Below, piece by piece: positions 20,771-32,599 of a stretch of DNA of 64,000 nucleotides. Each line of letters opens with the position of its first letter. Positions within the stretch are counted from its first letter, which is position 1. This DNA comes from Piezodorus guildinii (lineage: Eukaryota; Arthropoda; Insecta; Hemiptera; Pentatomidae). The notes beneath the pieces were generated by a model that did no database searches, was not told where the DNA came from, and saw only the letters and a list, made by a program, of their open reading frames with translations. The position numbers and the translations under genes were made by a program. Where the stretch lies: the NCBI GenBank assembly GCA_023052935.1, contig CM041292.1, positions 96,401,237 to 96,465,236 on the forward strand. Reading direction: 5' to 3'.

Positions 20771-23700
20771 CTTTTTTTTACTTTATAGGCGTTCCATCAA
20801 GGGTTGCCTCCACCAGTCAGTGCAGAGTTCCAAGCACTTCGGTCCAACCAATCATCTTCTTGCAGGCCTCGGCCAGACATTTCTTCTTGGACTCCTTCAA
20901 TCCACCTGCTTCTGGGTCGTCCATGCCCTCTCCTTCCTGGCGGAACCCAATCCAGGATTCTATTGGGCCAACGTTCCTCATTCATTCTTTTAACATGTCC
21001 ATACCATCTTAGGCGGCATGCCCCGATCCTTTCATTCACTGATGTACCCACCTCCATGCTCTGGTGAACAACTTCATTCCTAACTTTGTCCAGCCTGGTG
21101 ACCCGTATACACCTTCTCCAGAAATCCATCTCCACTGCTTGCATCCTCGAATACAAATGGGAGTTTATTGTCCATGTTTCTGAAGCGTATGTCAGGATAG
21201 ACTCAACTATAGCTGAGAAAATTCGGCGTTTGTTCTCGGAAGATATCTCCGTATTCCAAAGGACTGGATGTAACATTCGGGTAGCCTTAGGGCCTGTTCC
21301 ACCTTCTTTCTCACGTCATGCTCAGAGGACCCGGCAGCATCCAAATAAGACCCAAGATATTTGAAAACGTCCACCTTTTTACAAGTTTCGCTGTCTACCA
21401 GAAGCGCACCAGTGTCATTATCGCCAATGGCCATGTACTCGGTCTTCTTGAAGTTAATTTTTAAGCCCGCCGCTTCATAGCAGGACTTCAGTGAGAATAT
21501 CATCATTTCGAGATAGACTTTCCGCCTCGCAAAAACGACCTGGTCATCCGCAAAAAACAAAGATATCAGCTGCTCGTCGTCAATGAACGGCCCAACATCT
21601 CCACATTGCTCGTACCATGGCTTCACCGATTCATGCAGGTATATCTTAAAAAGTGTAGGTGACATACTACACCCCTGCTTTAATCCCTTAGTACCATGAA
21701 AAGGGTTAGAGAGATGGTTCCCACATCTTATCTGATATAAATCATTGCTGTATAAGTGCCTCACAGCCTTTATCAATGACCCACTTATAACCAGCCATTC
21801 AAGTGCCAACCACAGTCTCTCCCTGGATACATTATCATACGCCTGTTCCAGGTCGATAAACGCCATATGGAGTTGCTGCTTTCTTTCTTGGGACTTCTCA
21901 ATAAGCTGGCGAAGAACAAATAAGTTGTCCGTACATGACCGGCCCGCTGTAAAACCTGCTTGTTCCCGAGGGGTAAAATATGCGTCCTCTAACTTGTCCC
22001 AGAGCATTCTACCCATAATCCTGGTGACAGAGCTTTGTATGCATATTTCTGCACACTTTTCTGTCTCCCCTCTTGTATATTGACGAAATATAACCAGCTC
22101 TCAGATCTTCCGGAATATCATCTCCCTTGAGAACAAGATTAATCACATCCGTCTAAAGAGTGACCAATTTCGCACTTCCCGCTTTCAGGAGCTCCATAGC
22201 CATTCCGTCTGGTCTCAGAGATGTGCCAGTCTTTGCCTTTGATAGGGCCCGTTAAACATCATCCTCCTTCACCTGGACCGGTGTGTTATCTGCTTCGGAC
22301 TCGGTGTCATTTTCCCTATTTGTAAACTGTGGCCTATCTTCAGTTAGGAGAGTTTTGTAGTGGTTTTCCCACTCCTTTTCCTTAATAGGGGAAAGTATAT
22401 TTCCTTTCCTTGATGCACGCAACTTTTTCAGTACGCTCCAGGACTCCCGGATTCGATTGAACCCTAACTGTTGATCCGTTGGCAACACCTTTCCCATGAA
22501 GCGTTCTTGGCTTTTGTTACCATTTCTTTTACATTCCGGTTCATGGTTCTATATGTCACCCAGTCCTCTCTCATGGTGGAGGAAAGATATTTTCCATATG
22601 CTGTCTTCTTTTCTCTTACCAGCTGAGCTACTTCTTGTGACCACCAATCCGACTGACGTCGCTCATCCTCCTCTCCAAGAGCCTCCCTCGCCGCCAAATG
22701 AACACATTCCTTCAAATGCCCATACTTCTCTTTCACTGTTGACCCATAAGATACATCTATCTTATATATATATATAAACGGTGAATCAAATATAAACAAG
22801 ACTTTTTGTCCTGGAAGCCCAGTGAAGGTGCGGGAACGTTCCAGCATTTAGAGGTGTTGGTTAGGGATGCCAGGAGTGGGGGAAGCAGGCGGGCACATGC
22901 CCTCGAACTCACCAGTTACCGTCATGACGATGTCTGAGCAGGATGTATGCCCCTCGATTGCACAACTTATTATCATCAAATTTCTTGCTGCTGAAGGTGT
23001 AAAACTGACTGAAATCTTGAGAAGGTTGACTGTACAGTTCGGGAAAGAGACACTTTCTCGTGCCAGAGTGTTTGCATGGCATAAACAATTTGTGGAGGGT
23101 CGTGATCGTGTTCAGAATGAAAGCCATGACCGGAGACCCAGACAACATCAGCCGTGTTCGACAGCTTATTGAAGGTGACGGACGTCCTAACCATCAGTGC
23201 CATTGCAAGTGAGGTTGGGATAAGCTATGGAAGCACTTTTTCCATACTCACAGAGGAGCTAGGGTTTCGTAAGTTTATATTTCATTCACCCACGTATATA
23301 TATATATACACACATACATATGTAAGACAATTGTACATACTTGAAAAAGGCTTCACCAACTTTATTCCCAGCAACAACTACCAAATGGACATCACTTTGC
23401 ATCATGCCTAACTTTTTTGTCATAGCTTCAACAACTGCACGGCCATAGCCTTTTCTTTTTTCAGCATCAGCTGTTTGAACCTGTAAAACAAAACAAAATA
23501 AGGGTTGAGCCTGTCATTGATAAATGATTCTTCTTAGAGTCAATGTGGATAGTATGATCCCATGGATTATGACATGTTTTACAAACCACTGAGTAAATTA
23601 ATTTGAATTTCATCAAAGAAGCAAAGTTTTGAATGATTCAGAGTAGAAATGTATTTGGAATCCCAGTCAGTATTGAAGTGTATCATAAGATCCTGAAATT

Positions 23701-26700
23701 TGGGTAAGATATGGTATTTTCAAGTTCTCTATTAGTTCATCAATCGCATTATCAAGAATCCCTTTTTCATGAGTTCAAGTGTATCAAGAATTGTTATTTC
23801 ATAGGTACACTTGATTACTGAATTTTGTCCCCAAACCTGGTCTCTATTTGTATGTCTTATTTCTTATTCATAATAATATCCGAGAGCTCATTACCTTCAC
23901 CTTGTTTCATTGGATCAGTAGGGGTGATTCTATTGTGTAATCATTATTAAGTCATATTCATATGGTTGGTTCACTCCACCAGTTATACACGGGAAACATA
24001 CAAAATTTTGTTCTAACTGGTTGTGATACTGTTGGAAGAATTAAAGATAATCTCCAACCTCATCATAGTTCCAACAACCTTTTTTTTTACTTTCACTTAC
24101 CTGTATATGAAATATACAGTAAAGGAAAGTATTGCAATTGTGGAAATTTTTTTAATTTAGTGTGTCCGCGTATGGTAAGTTCAGCATGAAAACGAAAAGT
24201 TGTACGAAACTGAAATTTCATATTTAAGATAAGTATACCCCCGAGATGTTATAGCAACCTTTTCATTAAAATCAGTTAACCAGAAGAGCCACTTTATACC
24301 ACACTTTTGCACCTTTTTATGATTTTCTGAAAAACAGCACAAACGATTTTGATTAAACTCCCTATATCGATGGACAATTTAATGGGGTTTAATACCGTAT
24401 AGTTTTCATTCTGATTGAAATAGTCTGTCAAGGCTTAAATGCAGATATTTTAAATTTTCTTCCTCTGAATTACCTTTAATTTTATAGATTCCAAAAAATC
24501 ACCCATATCATCATCATCATCATATTTATTATCATCTTGTTAGTATTGACAAAAAAATGGATAAATATATAAGTTGAATGAAGTCAATATCCAGCTAAAG
24601 GAGAAAAAATATTTTGTTTTGTTATATCTGTTTTTGAACACAAGAACAGTAGTATATATATGCATAATATATCGTTCGAAAGCTAAAGATTTTAGAAAAA
24701 ATATTATCTTATACACGAACTATTAAAAGTTAATGGAGAGTGATGAAAGGCTGACAAAACTAATTGATTGTTTTACATAATAATATAATTCATTATTTAA
24801 TAAAACCAATGTTTCTATTGAAAATTGATTTAATTAATTCTTTAAACTTATTTCATCAGTAATTATATTTTAACAATGGAAATTAGTGAAAGTTGTGCGT
24901 TGTGCACAACAGATTTTTTTTTTATTAGCAAAAGGTAATAGTCAAACTTTACTTACAACTCCAATACCACCATAAAACCAATGAAGTGCCCATGATAGTA
25001 AAGATGATCCACGAAACACCCCTAATCCAAAATTAAGTGTTATTATTTCAGCAATTAACTCTCTAGAACCAGGATATCTGTGAGGCCATATTTCATTTAT
25101 CTGATCAGCATGTTCTGGGCTTAGTGGTCTGATTTCAACACCTTCTGGTAAACTAGAAAATATATATAATAAATCTGTATAAAATAATAAACATGAGTAA
25201 ATATAATAAACCTAAAATAAAAAAAAAACATTTTAATTAAAATTATTATTATCAGAAAGAATGTGAGGTTGATAATTACCATAAATATAAAAACAAATTA
25301 AGAGGTTAATTTTAAAGGGTAAGGTAGTAATTATTTATGTGTTGTCATGAGTCAGGAAATTTTACTTCCTTAAGAAATTGATCTGCGAAAATTTAATTTC
25401 ACTCATTCTTATTTGATTATTTATAGCATTCACATGTAGTACATTGACAGAAACATTGAGTAGATAAAATTGGCTTTGATTTGATAATACATTCATTCAA
25501 TACACACTGATTTACAACAGGACAGACTGGGCATTGGGTCAGTTTACATTTTGTAGGGACAGGAGAATGTGAGGTTCCAAAAAATATATTTATTTTTTGA
25601 AAATTTAGTTAAAAAAAAAAAAGAACTTTTTGTTCATATTTTTTTATAAAAAAAATAATAAAATAATTATTATCATAGTAGTTCTTTATGAGAGAGAAGG
25701 AAAAATTATTGGTTATTGCATTATTTAAACTATTGCACTTCAAAACATTTGACATACAATATTTTTTTAGAAGTTTTTTAAGCATCATGTTTTATTAACA
25801 GTGGTTATATCGTTCATATCACACTACAACAACCATTTATTAAGCAAGAAAAAATAAATAACAAAGCCTTGGGACATATTTAGATGCATTTGAGGGAGAG
25901 CTAAGAATTGAGTGGGGACTTATTTAGTTTACTACCAATTAATGAATGAACCAACTCGAACTCTGGGAATGGAACTCAATGATGGAGTAAACAGGAATGG
26001 AATGATATGAAAATTTTATTTATTCATTTATTTATTTTATCTTCATATATTTTAATTCACACTTATCATGCGATTAGACAATCAGTAAATGTGAAGGATA
26101 ATAAAGTTGATTTTGTGGTGTGATAGGCATTGTGGAGAGAGAATGTCCTATGCCTCAGAACATCAGGATCTTGGCGTGTTTCCCAATATACATTAATGTT
26201 AGGAGGTTTCTCATCCAACTTCTTTTCAGTCTTCTATGAGTGTTGTGTGGCATGTCAATAGTGCCCAAGTTTGTATTAATGTCCGTGTAAATTGTTGTGA
26301 AAACACTTTTCGATGGTCCAAATCTGTTTTTTGACTGTTAGCATGTTTGTATGTGGAATAATGTTGCTAACATACTATTGTGAATTTGTTATAGTTCTAA
26401 AAGTTTTGGATTGAAAAATTTGAATTTTATGTATGTGTGTCTTTTTGGCAGTCCTGTAAATCTTTGAAGCATAAGTCCAGAAGGGCATTAATAGGTAAGT
26501 GTATATTTTATTAAAATAAAAAAGAGGTTTTTATATAAAATATATTTATCCCATTTTATGTTTATCCCTCACAAAAAATATTTTAATCTTGTGTTTTCTT
26601 CATTTTTACTTTCTTGGTTAAATTAAAATTCATCTCTCAGCTATTCATAGATTAAAATAAATTTTGTGTTACTGTTGCATAGACCTATATCTATGTATTT

Positions 26701-29400
26701 AGTTTAATGAGAACCCTTTAAAATTTTTATGTGAAACTAACAAAAATATACTCACTGAACTTCCATTTCCCTTGCACAGTACCAAGGTAACCAATACACC
26801 ATGTCCACAAACTCTTTCCAATGTTTAACAGATTTAACAGCTTCAAATGATTTATCAGTCAAGGATGTTAGCATAACTGACTTATAATTGTCGAATGGAA
26901 CTTTCTTGGTTGTCATGAGTGCTTTTTGTAAAGCTGTTTTCTCAGTATCATCATGGCAATAAGCTGATCCTGAGAATTCATCCTGAAGATTTAAAAAGAG
27001 AATACTGTAGAAAATAATGCTGCCAGATATAGATCAAACAAACATTAGTATTATATGAAACCTAAAAAACACATCCTTAAAAATTAAAACCTTAAATTTT
27101 AAGATCTCCAATCTTTTGACTCGTATTGCAGGCCTTTATCAAGGCTTATTGAACATTTTATTATTCATTATTTGTAGTTCCGAATATGATTAATTTAGAA
27201 TAATAAACTTTGGTCCACAATATTTAATTATTATTAATTAAAATTAAATGCCTAAAATATTACATATAATCAATAGATTAAATGATGTGCATTTTTATAT
27301 ATTTCTTTTAAAATGAATAAAAATAATTACTAGAAGGAATTAGTCCGGGTGGCGGTCATTAAATGAAATAACTGAATAGTTTCAACTGTTTTATTGCTTG
27401 CCAACGTTTCGACCCCCATTGTGGGTCATCTTCAGGGCGTCTGATAGGCGAGTGGGAACTGTTTCCACTCGTCAGTTTCCACTCGCCTACCAGATGCCCT
27501 GATGATGACCCACAATGGGGGTCGAAATGTTGGCAAACAATAAAATAGTTGAAACTATTCAGTTGTTTCATTTAATTACCGCCACCCGGACTAATTCCTT
27601 CTAGTAATTCTCAACGGTCAACTAATTATATCCACAAGAATAAAATAATATTCACATAAGTCTTCACTGCTAAATTTAATCAAAAGTTATGCTATACAGT
27701 TCAATTATTTATAAAATTACAACATGATTTTTATATAGTCAGCTTAAAATGACACTATATAACACTTTAAAGATGTATAGTTTAACATTTTACATATCTT
27801 CAGAGTTCAAAGAAAGATGTTTGTTAAACATTAAACTACTTCTTCTTTCTCTATCTCCATGTTGGCATAAGGCACGAAGGTTTAGCCTTGAACCATATTT
27901 TCCCAATGTCCCAATCATTTGCCATATCCTTCATTTCATTAAGAGAACAACCTCTTTCTCTTCCAAGATTGGCAGTATAGTCTGTGAACATCATTCTCAG
28001 TTGACCTCAAACTCTTTCCTTCTGGCTGGGCCTCCATCAACCATTTGTTTTTTCATTTATTGCCCATTCTGCCTTAAAACCATTTTTTAGGGACTGTTGA
28101 TTCTTATAAACTCTTTTTCTAAATGTTAATTTCTTAAAATATTGTAAATTTGTTTTTTCTCCTTAAGTTTTATGAAACCTAAGGAATACATGAGCTCATG
28201 CTGGATTATACCTTGTCAAGTTTAATTACATTTCATACCATAAATTTATTCTCCTGCAACAATTGAAACGTATCTGCTTTGTGAATGGATGAAAAAACAG
28301 ATGGAATGTAATACTTGACTAATTCACTAAAAAAAAAAAAACCTGTACATCTACAACCCATGATGGGTCTTGGGCTCAGTACATACAGAATTCCTACTAT
28401 TTCTAGGACAACAGCAGTGCAATGAGGTGATTAGGCCTTAATCACGCTCAGCCACCAGGTTTTTTCCCCATACCCTAGGGTCACCCCCCTGGCTAAATTA
28501 ACAGAATAAATAATATTCTGCCATAGTCGGGATTGGAACCCAGGAGCCGGAGATAACTAAACTCTATCCACTACACCAACCCGCTGCCAAGTCGTTAAGA
28601 TAATATGATTAAATTTATTACTTGGTGTTTAATAAAAACATAATATATAATAATTCAGAAAAAAATATAATAAATAAATGTCATTTCATGTTAAATATTT
28701 AAAATATAATTTAACCAAAGTTGCTTTTTCATCATTTAAGAATTAATTTTCCTAATATAAGAATTTTTACAATTATCACGAATCATTTTTACTCCTAGCG
28801 GCCCAGGACACAAAATATTTTATTTTATTAAACAATATTTCTGTATTTAAGCAACTAAAACCTTAAAAAAATTCAAATACTTCATTTGATTGAAAAATAA
28901 TAATCTTCTTTTAGAAGTAATCCTCATAAATTATACTACATGGATCTGTCTTAAAGATTTAAAGGAAGGCTAACTTGACAGAGATGAGAACAACTTACGT
29001 ATTACATATTATTATCAAAGTTGTATATAGTATTATCTACACTTACTCCAATCAAAGTATAAAAGATTATTCCAAGCTTATAGTCTCCTTTTGGAGCCAA
29101 AATTGCCATCTGTAGATCAGGATTCTTCTTCTTCCATTTAAGAATAGTCTGCAGATAATCATGAGCCTTCAACAGTTCATTTTAAATTACATGAAAAATA
29201 ATTAGTAATGCCAAATGAACTAAATGTTTTGTATCAAGAATTTCGCATGTCTCAAAAGACCTTTGCCTACCAAACATAAGCAATGAATAATTAAATTATC
29301 TTACATGAATAGCTAAAGGAAATCTATTTCTCAGCCTGAACAACATATCAGGAATGTCTTTAGCTGGAACTTCATGCAAAGGATCTGTAACTTCCATCAT
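18276..29400 (-). CDS. Gene A: GLYAT-like GNAT N-acyltransferase, six exons
   Basis: Exons in transcript order are 29400-29305, 29166-29047, 26982-26756, 25152-24957, 23480-23341 and 18336-18276. All have GT-AG borders and compatible phases, giving about 279 residues from the ATG at 29398-29400. The protein resembles the glycine N-acyltransferase-like branch of the GNAT fold, which transfers acyl groups from acyl-CoA. Visible blocks are PDMLFRLRNRFPLAIH, ILAPKGDYKLG, SAYCHDD, WLPWYCAREMEVQ, LPEGVEIRPLSPEHADQI, WPHRYPGSRELI and SLLSWALHWFYGGIGVVQT. The CoA-loop region EKRKGYGRAVVEAM keeps the R/K-x-x-G-x-G pattern, and the end is SLGFRYAF then a short tail. Gene B is a tandem paralogue with the same intron positions. 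The last intron is about 5 kb, swollen by several transposons. The substrate is unknown. Confidence 0.8.
18600..19075 (+). pseudogene. LINE RNase H C-terminal remnant in gene A intron 5
   Basis: One frame reads GHTRLTHGLLMSKSLPPRYQ followed by HIFKECPFCQ. This is the signature of the RNase H end of jockey/I-group LINEs (GHTRLTHGYLL ... HIL.ECP). An upstream piece with LEKWDEMWNNS fits the preceding segment, but stops and frame changes intervene. It is a dead fragment. Confidence 0.7.
19385..19473. repeat. (TA)n microsatellite
   Basis: Almost pure TA dinucleotides. It borders the truncated inner end of the LTR element at 19490-20708. Confidence 0.95.
19490..20163 (-). pseudogene. gag-like N-terminal fragment with a tandem internal duplication
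   Basis: A first short frame from the ATG near 20160 (MEDQGTNSYLDKVEMFKQM, then a Met/Lys/Glu-rich helix) stops near 20045. The reading continues in another frame from 20050 to 19490, so at least one frameshift separates them. The second part contains two tandem copies of a block of about 37 residues, each with KCLTFRTLIS and QNKPQV (19577-19690 and 19691-19795). No known gag domain is recognised. The assignment rests on its place just after the primer site. Confidence 0.55.
20254..20271 (-). promoter_or_regulatory. Lysine-tRNA primer-binding site
   Basis: The minus strand reads TGGCGCCCAACGTGGGGC, the classic complement of the 3' end of a lysine tRNA. It lies two bases inside the LTR. Confidence 0.85.
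20274..20708 (-). repeat. LTR of the truncated element
   Basis: About 435 bp, homologous to 13342-13872. The outer end is TGTAATATACCC, and the inner end abuts the primer site. Confidence 0.8.
20709..20767. repeat. (TA)n tail of the RTE-like LINE
   Basis: A TA-rich microsatellite directly at the 3' side of the RTE-like element. RTE elements usually end in short tandem repeats rather than poly(A). Confidence 0.75.
20768..22775 (-). pseudogene. RTE-like LINE, 5'-truncated and frameshifted
   Basis: Minus-strand frames 22847-22464, 22497-22252, 22016-21207 and 21276-20797 are consecutive pieces of one polymerase. Together they include the region before the reverse transcriptase (KTAYGKYL, NRNVKEMVTKAK), motif A FIDLEQAYDNVSRE, motif B GLKQGCSMSPTLFKIYL, motif C FFADDQVVFA, KYLGSYLD, and the C-terminal TYASETWTI and HVKRMNEERWPNRIL, ending GRPRSRWIEGVQEEM. 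Frame breaks fall near 22480, in 22020-22250 and near 21240. The endonuclease is missing because the element is 5'-truncated near 22775. It sits in the last intron of gene A, in the same orientation as the gene. Confidence 0.82.
22800..23275 (+). pseudogene. Mariner transposase N-terminal fragment in gene A intron 5
   Basis: The frame from 22867 encodes SEQDVCPSIAQ, then IKFLAAEGVKLTEILRRLTV, then SRARVFAWHKQFVEGRD. This is the first helix-turn-helix of a mariner-type transposase. After a frameshift near 23150 the second helix-turn-helix continues as ISAIASEVGISYGSTFSILT and EELGFRK. The DDE domain and both terminal repeats are absent. TA-rich tracts lie on both sides. Confidence 0.75.
24086..24911 (+). 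repeat. 880-bp repeat family, copy in gene A intron 4
   Basis: It begins ACTTTCACTTACC with a subterminal hairpin (TGTATAT/ATATACA) and ends near AGTGAAAGTTGTGCG, TGTGCACAACA, next to T-runs. It aligns with 30276-31175 and 56366-57090 over the whole length. No coding capacity is seen. Confidence 0.8.
27324..27608. mobile_element. Near-perfect palindromic MITE in gene A intron 2
   Basis: The two halves (27324-27465 and 27470-27608) are inverted copies. The outer ends are AATTACTAGAAGGAATTAGT and its reverse, then CCGGGTGGCGG; the inner part contains TTTCGACCCCCATTGTGGGT. The arms are about 135 bp with few mismatches, so the DNA can fold into a long hairpin. A decayed relative lies at 41258-41400. 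Confidence 0.85.
27749..28090. other. Unrecognised open stretch in gene A intron 2
   Basis: A 113-codon plus-strand frame and interrupted minus-strand frames rich in charged residues. The base composition is less AT-rich than its neighbours and could be an old LINE fragment, but no motif supports a call. Confidence 0.25.
28328..28592 (-). mobile_element. SINE-B, tRNA-derived, in gene A intron 2
   Basis: On the minus strand it begins with a tRNA-like head: A-box-like GTTGGTGTAGTGGATAGAG, then B-box GGGTTCCAATCCC. The body carries CAGAATATTATTTATTCTGT and GGCTGAGCGTGATTAAGGCC, and it ends in a T run. The same family occurs at 37871-38152. Confidence 0.82.
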
Positions 29401-30275
29401 TTTAATAATTTTTCAAGCTTCCAACAGAGAAAACACTAGTAAAGATATCTAAAAAATAAAATAAAAAATTCTATACTAGATGATTCTCACTAAATAATAT
29501 AACACCACAACTGAAAGTATAGGTATTGGATTGTAAATGGTCTTAGGCAAAACTGCTCATTCTGTTGTGAATCAGATTAGAATTCTCAACTTACCCAGTT
29601 GTACTCTTTTCCACTAAGCACTTATCTTAGGGATCTATCACAAAATTAAGAGAAAAGTATATATTAAATTATGTTGCATATACTCTACCTAGATAAATAA
29701 ATATAATTTAATGTAATATAGAAATATATTTATGATTACACCATTAACACTATTCAATAATTTACAAATATTTATTAACAAATTCAAACACTGATAGAAA
29801 TAATTTTTAATTTTTAGTAGATGATGGCTTAGCCAACATTTACAAACCATTTGGTTGTATATTTTACACTCTTCTACAAATAGTGTCATAGAAGGTGGAA
29901 AGAAGTATCCTCTACATAAATTGAAACCAAATAAAATGTTGATTTTAGTTATTAAAGCAAACTTTTAGGAATATTTATATTTTTATTATATTTCAATTAT
30001 TACTAACAATAGGATAGTTTATTGTTTCAAATAAACAAAATAATAGATACTTATGTAATTAATGGTAATGGTAATTAGGTATTTTAAGTCAGGCATTTTC
30101 AATGAAGATAACACCTGCCTGATTTATTAAAGAACGTTGAATTATACATGAAATGATAATTCAAAATATTTGAAGCTGTTTTGGGGAAAATGTTAATAAT
30201 GTGTAATCTCAAGATGACGATAAACATGCATTACATATATGATAAGGTTGATAAACATCATTTTGTGATACTTAG
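29401..30275. other. Upstream region of gene A
   Basis: AT-rich, without coding exons or repeats recognised. It should contain the promoter and 5' UTR of gene A, but no convincing TATA box or initiator could be singled out. Confidence 0.35.
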
Positions 30276-31175
30276 ATATTTGGATTTTTACTTTCGCTTA
30301 CTATATATAGTAAGGGAAAGTATTGTAATCATGAAAATTTTCGAATTCCAGTTTTCAGCGGGAATACACGTTTTAGGGTCCCCTGAGTCCAAATAACCAA
30401 ATCCTACAAAAAGGTCTGTGTGTGGTATCTCCCGGGCGGAAAGGGTAAGTCCTATGAAACTGAAATTTCATATTTAAGACTACTATACGCCCGAGACGTG
30501 ACAAAACTTTTTCATCAAAATGAGCTAACCAGAAGAGGCACTTTACACTACGCATTTTGCACCTTTTTTCGATTTTCTCGAAAACGGTTCCGATGATTTT
30601 GATTAAACTCGCTATATCGATGTAAAATTTAATGGGTTTTAATATCATGTAGGTTTTATTCTGATTAAAATGGTCTGACACGGCTTAAATGCCGATATTT
30701 TAAATTTTCTTTCTTTAAAGTACCTTTAATTTTGTTGATTCTATAAAAATAACTATATTATCTTGTTACCACTGATGAAAAACAGGTAAATATATAAATT
30801 GAATGAATTCGATACCCAACTAAAGGAGAAAACAGAAAAAATATTTTTTTAATGCAATTTTTCGTTTTTGAACATAAGAGCAGTAATATACATGTATGAT
30901 ATACCGTTGGAAAGCTAAAGATTTTAGAAAAAATATTATCTCTTACACAAGCTTTTAAAAGTTAATAGAGAGTGATGAAATGAACATAAAACTAACTGAT
31001 TATTTTAGATAATAATATAATAGATTTTTTAATAAAACACATGTTTCTATATAAATTCAATTTAATTAATTCCTTATTAGTTTCACGTATTTTTATCTCT
31101 GTTTTTGAAAATTCTTTCCTTGATTTTAAAAATGGAGGTAAGTGAAAGTCGTGTGTTGCCCGCACCAGATTTTTA
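30276..31175 (+). repeat. 880-bp repeat family, fullest copy
   Basis: It starts ACTTTCGCTTAC followed by TATATATAGTAAGGGAAAG, which forms a hairpin with the start. It ends GGTAAGTGAAAGTCGTGTG, then TTGCCCGCACCA. GATTTTTA flanks both ends (near 30279 and 31172) and may be the target duplication. The ends share CTTTCACTTAC in inverted orientation. No open frame with a recognisable domain is present. Confidence 0.82.
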
Positions 31176-31346
31176 AATATGTATTTCCTTTTAAAACTAG
31201 TATTCAACAATTTTTTTTTTTTATCTAAATACTTTCCACTACTGTAAATTTTAAGTTTAACTAAAAAAGCAATACATTTTAAATTAAAATTGATTTATTT
31301 CTATTCTCTTAACTTTAGGAAGTTTCAATATATTTTTTACAAATGA

Positions 31347-31935
31347 GCTCTTTTAACTTCCAATATATCCAATATTATTTGGTTTATATTTATATTATAT
31401 ATATATAATATATATATTTTTTTTTTTTTTTTTTTTTACCTTCAGTCCAGTTTCAAGGCATTGTTTCAGTTATCAAGACTAAAAATAAAATATTCACAAA
31501 ATAAATCAAATTATACATTATATTTGTACGCAATATATTTACAACTCAATCAGTCTATGCTAATTCTTAGATAAAATTTATTTGTTTGTATTCATGTTAT
31601 TTTAGCATAATTGCTATACACCAATTTCATGTTTTTTTTAGCATAATTGCTGTACTCCAATTTAAATTAATGAACTATAAATGCACTGGCTCAAGGTGCC
31701 TTATTTTATACCAGAAGATTAATAATAAATAAATCTTATATTTCAAATTTCTAAAAAATTGGTCTAGTAGTTACAGAGAAAAGCCATGGATGGCAAACGC
31801 CTACCTATTTTTAGGGAGTTGTTATTTTTATTTATTTTATTTTAGTCGGCTACGAAGTTTTATTATTCAAAATAATAGACAAAAACATTTTGCTTGATAA
31901 AACATTTCAACCTCATTTTTCAAAATCCTTTTTTT
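31347..31935 (+). repeat. Dispersed repeat related to 15805-16330
   Basis: Shared blocks include GAGCTCTTTTAACTTCCAA-like, ACCTTCAGTCCA, AACTCAATCAGTCT and TGGTCTAGTAGTTACAGAGA-like sequences. A TA/T-rich tract at 31390-31437 interrupts it. Confidence 0.7.
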
Positions 31936-31939
31936 GCGA

Positions 31940-32590
31940 TGTTTATACGGATATATCTGAAAATGGACTGAGTGAAAAATGATGAAACTTATACAGACTA
32001 CCCATCTATATGATAAGTTTAAGTGATACAAATTTGGTTATTGAGACTATGCTGGTTCTAGAGTTATAATATTCACTTTACTGTTAAAATAACGTTTTCT
32101 TTAAAAATATTGACACCGGTTATTTTGCATATTTAAGAGCGAAACAAAAACTAGTATGATAACGAGAGTATTTTATATAATTTTTGTCCTTACAACACAT
32201 TACCGAAGTAGCCTAGAAAATGGTTAAAAAATTCACGAAAATGTGCATAAACTGAAACTTTTTGCGCGCTATAACAAGAAAGGTTAGAAATTCTCAATTT
32301 CAATTTATTTTTTCTTGTGTAGTCTTACCATTGCTACTAATTGTAATATTTTTGATCGGATAAGAATTGTCCTTTTTTTAATTTAATTTTTCAAAGACGG
32401 ATAATGGCCAAGTTCAGTAAAATTAAAATCGGGATATTCTGAAAGGGACTTAATTAAAACTGACGAAACTAGCGCATATTATAACTCGATATGATAAGTA
32501 CCAAAGGAAAAAAAATTAGTGGCTGAGACGCAGTTGGTTTTCAAAGTATAATACATTAAATATTACTGTCTTCTCAGAATGGCCTTCATC
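31940..32590 (+). repeat. Diverged internal duplication, probable transposon remnant
   Basis: 31940-32100 and 32430-32580 are diverged direct copies with the same layout: GATATxTCTGAAA, then GATGAAACT or GACGAAACT, then ATATGATAAGT, TGGTTATTGAGAC or TGGCTGAGACG, and TATTACTG-like ends. No coding motif is seen. Confidence 0.5.
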
Positions 32591-32599
32591 TTATTAACC

